DNA from: Bacteroidales bacterium
GTDB lineage: Bacteria > Bacteroidota > Bacteroidia > Bacteroidales > NBLH01
Direction: 5' to 3'
Length of the DNA: 6,725 nucleotides
Assembly (NCBI GenBank): GCA_027083715.1
Contig: JALWNR010000158.1
Location: 1-6,725 of the forward strand
Below are positions 5,407-6,725 of this stretch, piece by piece. Numbering within the stretch: the stretch's first letter is position 1; every line of letters starts with the position of its first letter. A program made the translations under genes and the position numbers. A model generated the notes under the pieces. That model saw only the letters and a program-made list of their open reading frames with translations. It did not search any database and was not told the DNA's origin.

Positions 5407-6725
5407 TTACAAATCTTTAATAAGAGTATTGGAAAATACTGTTTTTATGTTTCTATTAAAATCATCAAGCAAGTGGTTTATTTTCTCAAAATCTTCGTCT
5501 TGTGTGGCTTTCAATAGTTTCGTTTCGCCATAATCGGTTATGCGGTCAATGACTAATGCAAAACTTAATTTGGCTATGTCAATTGCCGGTTGATAGGCTT
5601 CTTGGTTTGCATCATTGGTTATTTTTGAAATTAGACCAACTTTACAAAGTTCATCAACAACTTTAGTAACATACAATACAGGCAGCTGACTTTCTTCTGA
5701 TAAATCTTCAATATTTGGAGCCGGTAAACCGGCTTTGAACCTATCCACGATTTTTTTGAGTATCATTAAACTTAAACGTCTTTTATCTGTTTGGCTAAGA
5801 AATGGATATGTATTTTTATAACCGTACGATCTTAGATTTTCAAATGAAGCTGCAATTTGTGCTCCCGCAAGAACTACATTCCAACTCATTTGTAACCAAA
5901 TGAGAAATAAAGGTAAGGCTGCAAAACTTCCGTAAATGGCATTGTAGCGAGAAAAACCTATTTGTAAAGTGATGTAAAAATATTGTAGCAGTTGATATGC
6001 TGTTCCGGCAATAATTCCGGCAGCCATAGCATGTAAGAATTTTACACTTTTATTAGGGATAATAAGATATAATAGCGTGAATAACAGCCATATGAGTATG
6101 TAAGGAACAAACTTTATCATTAAAAAAATAAAGGGAGAAATATACTCTGAATAACCACTGTGTTGTCCAAAATCGCGCAAAATTGTAGTTACATAAACAT
6201 TAAGTGTACCCGATAAAACGACTAATATAGGTGCAATCATAACAATTGCCAAATAATCAGTAAATTTACGGATGAAGGTTCTTTGTTTTTCAATTTTCCA
6301 AATAGTATTGAACGATACTTCAATTTGATGAAAAAGTTTTAATACTGTATAAAGCAGTACAGCTATACTGACAATTGCCAGAATCCCCCCTTTGGTATTG
6401 CTAAGCATTGATTTTGCAAAACTTAACAAATAGGCAGCAACTTCTTCTTGTCCGGCAAGGCTTTTAGCTATTTCTTCTTCCAAAATACTTTCTAAACCAA
6501 AACCTTTTGCTATAGCAAAACCTACTGCTATAACAGGTACAATGGATAACATGGAAAAGTATGTTAAGGCAGAGGCATAGATTGGTGTATTATCTTTACC
6601 AAAATTTTTGATGGTAATAACCAATACTTTTAAAACATTTAAAGGAATTTTTTTATAAACAGGGAGTTTTTCTTCTTCTACATTCCAAATTTCATTTTTA
6701 AAAAATAAAACGATAATATTTATAT
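5407..6725 (-). CDS. YihY/BrkB-family inner-membrane protein (N-terminus beyond right edge)
   Basis: This is a polytopic membrane protein of the YihY/BrkB (UPF0761) family, whose molecular function is not settled. The frame stays open to the right edge, so the start lies outside. The upstream residues IWNVEEEKLPVYKKIPLNV are in frame and fit the family's cytoplasmic lead-in, so an in-frame TTG at 6624 is not the start. About six membrane segments follow, beginning with YASALTYFSMLSIVPVIAVG, then GGILAIVSIAVLLY, YLAIVMIAPILVVLSG, FVPYILIWLLFTLLYLI and AMAAGIIAGTAYQLL, and ending with the family signature YGSFAALPLFLIWLQMSW. The last 130 or so residues are soluble. They contain a winged-helix-like part (IEDLSEESQLPVLYVTKVV, then DELCKVGLISKI) and a charged helical tail, an arrangement often seen in YihY proteins. 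No operon partner is visible, and the gene is followed by the non-coding element. Confidence 0.93.
   Translation of the reverse strand, partial: INIIVLFFKNEIWNVEEEKLPVYKKIPLNVLKVLVITIKNFGKDNTPIYASALTYFSMLSIVPVIAVGFAIAKGFGLESILEEEIAKSLAGQEEVAAYLLSFAKSMLSNTKGGILAIVSIAVLLYTVLKLFHQIEVSFNTIWKIEKQRTFIRKFTDYLAIVMIAPILVVLSGTLNVYVTTILRDFGQHSGYSEYISPFIFLMIKFVPYILIWLLFTLLYLIIPNKSVKFLHAMAAGIIAGTAYQLLQYFYITLQIGFSRYNAIYGSFAALPLFLIWLQMSWNVVLAGAQIAASFENLRSYGYKNTYPFLSQTDKRRLSLMILKKIVDRFKAGLPAPNIEDLSEESQLPVLYVTKVVDELCKVGLISKITNDANQEAYQPAIDIAKLSFALVIDRITDYGETKLLKATQDEDFEKINHLLDDFNRNIKTVFSNTLIKDL

Noticed and set aside
6622..6624. TTG at 6624 as the start of the YihY protein
   Set aside because: The frame continues upstream to the edge with a sensible cytoplasmic lead-in (KLPVYKKIPLNV), so the true start lies outside the window.

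Overview
The window is AT-rich and looks like chromosomal DNA from a Bacteroidota bacterium, probably Bacteroidales or a relative. Three things point there: a type III (GlnN) glutamine synthetase, TAnnTTTG-type -7 promoter motifs with no clear Shine-Dalgarno sequences, and a stand-alone LuxE-domain protein of the kind common in this phylum. No tRNA, rRNA, CRISPR array or transposase gene was seen.

Layout from left to right. Positions 1-1906 (minus strand) hold most of glnN, which runs off the left edge. Its promoter at 1937-1966 is followed upstream by a perfect 14-bp inverted repeat (1971-2024). Positions 2048-2476 (minus) encode a small uncharacterised protein with four cysteines, built from two copies of one zinc-knuckle unit. 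A short divergent intergenic region with a 7-bp inverted repeat separates it from a plus-strand LuxE-like adenylating enzyme (2579-3571). That gene converges on a secreted papain-fold peptidase of the bleomycin-hydrolase type (3611-4717, minus). The 39-bp gap between them is almost entirely one bidirectional terminator hairpin. Positions 4718-5406 hold no credible gene. They contain a MITE-like or REP-like stretch with 11-bp inverted ends (4791-5333), packed with short palindromes. Positions 5407-6725 (minus) encode a YihY/BrkB-family membrane protein whose N-terminus lies beyond the right edge.

The genes do not form one pathway. glnN assimilates ammonia, the peptidase acts outside the cytoplasm, YihY is in the inner membrane, and the LuxE-like protein probably activates an unknown carboxylic acid. 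There is no obvious operon, except that the zinc-knuckle gene could read through into glnN. The part most worth following up is the non-coding stretch 4791-5333. At least seven of its palindromes have three-base loops closed by a C-G pair, and six of these read C-GNA-G on one strand, the class of triloop known to be very stable in single-stranded DNA. One of them contains GCGAAGC. No previously undescribed system can be demonstrated from this window alone.
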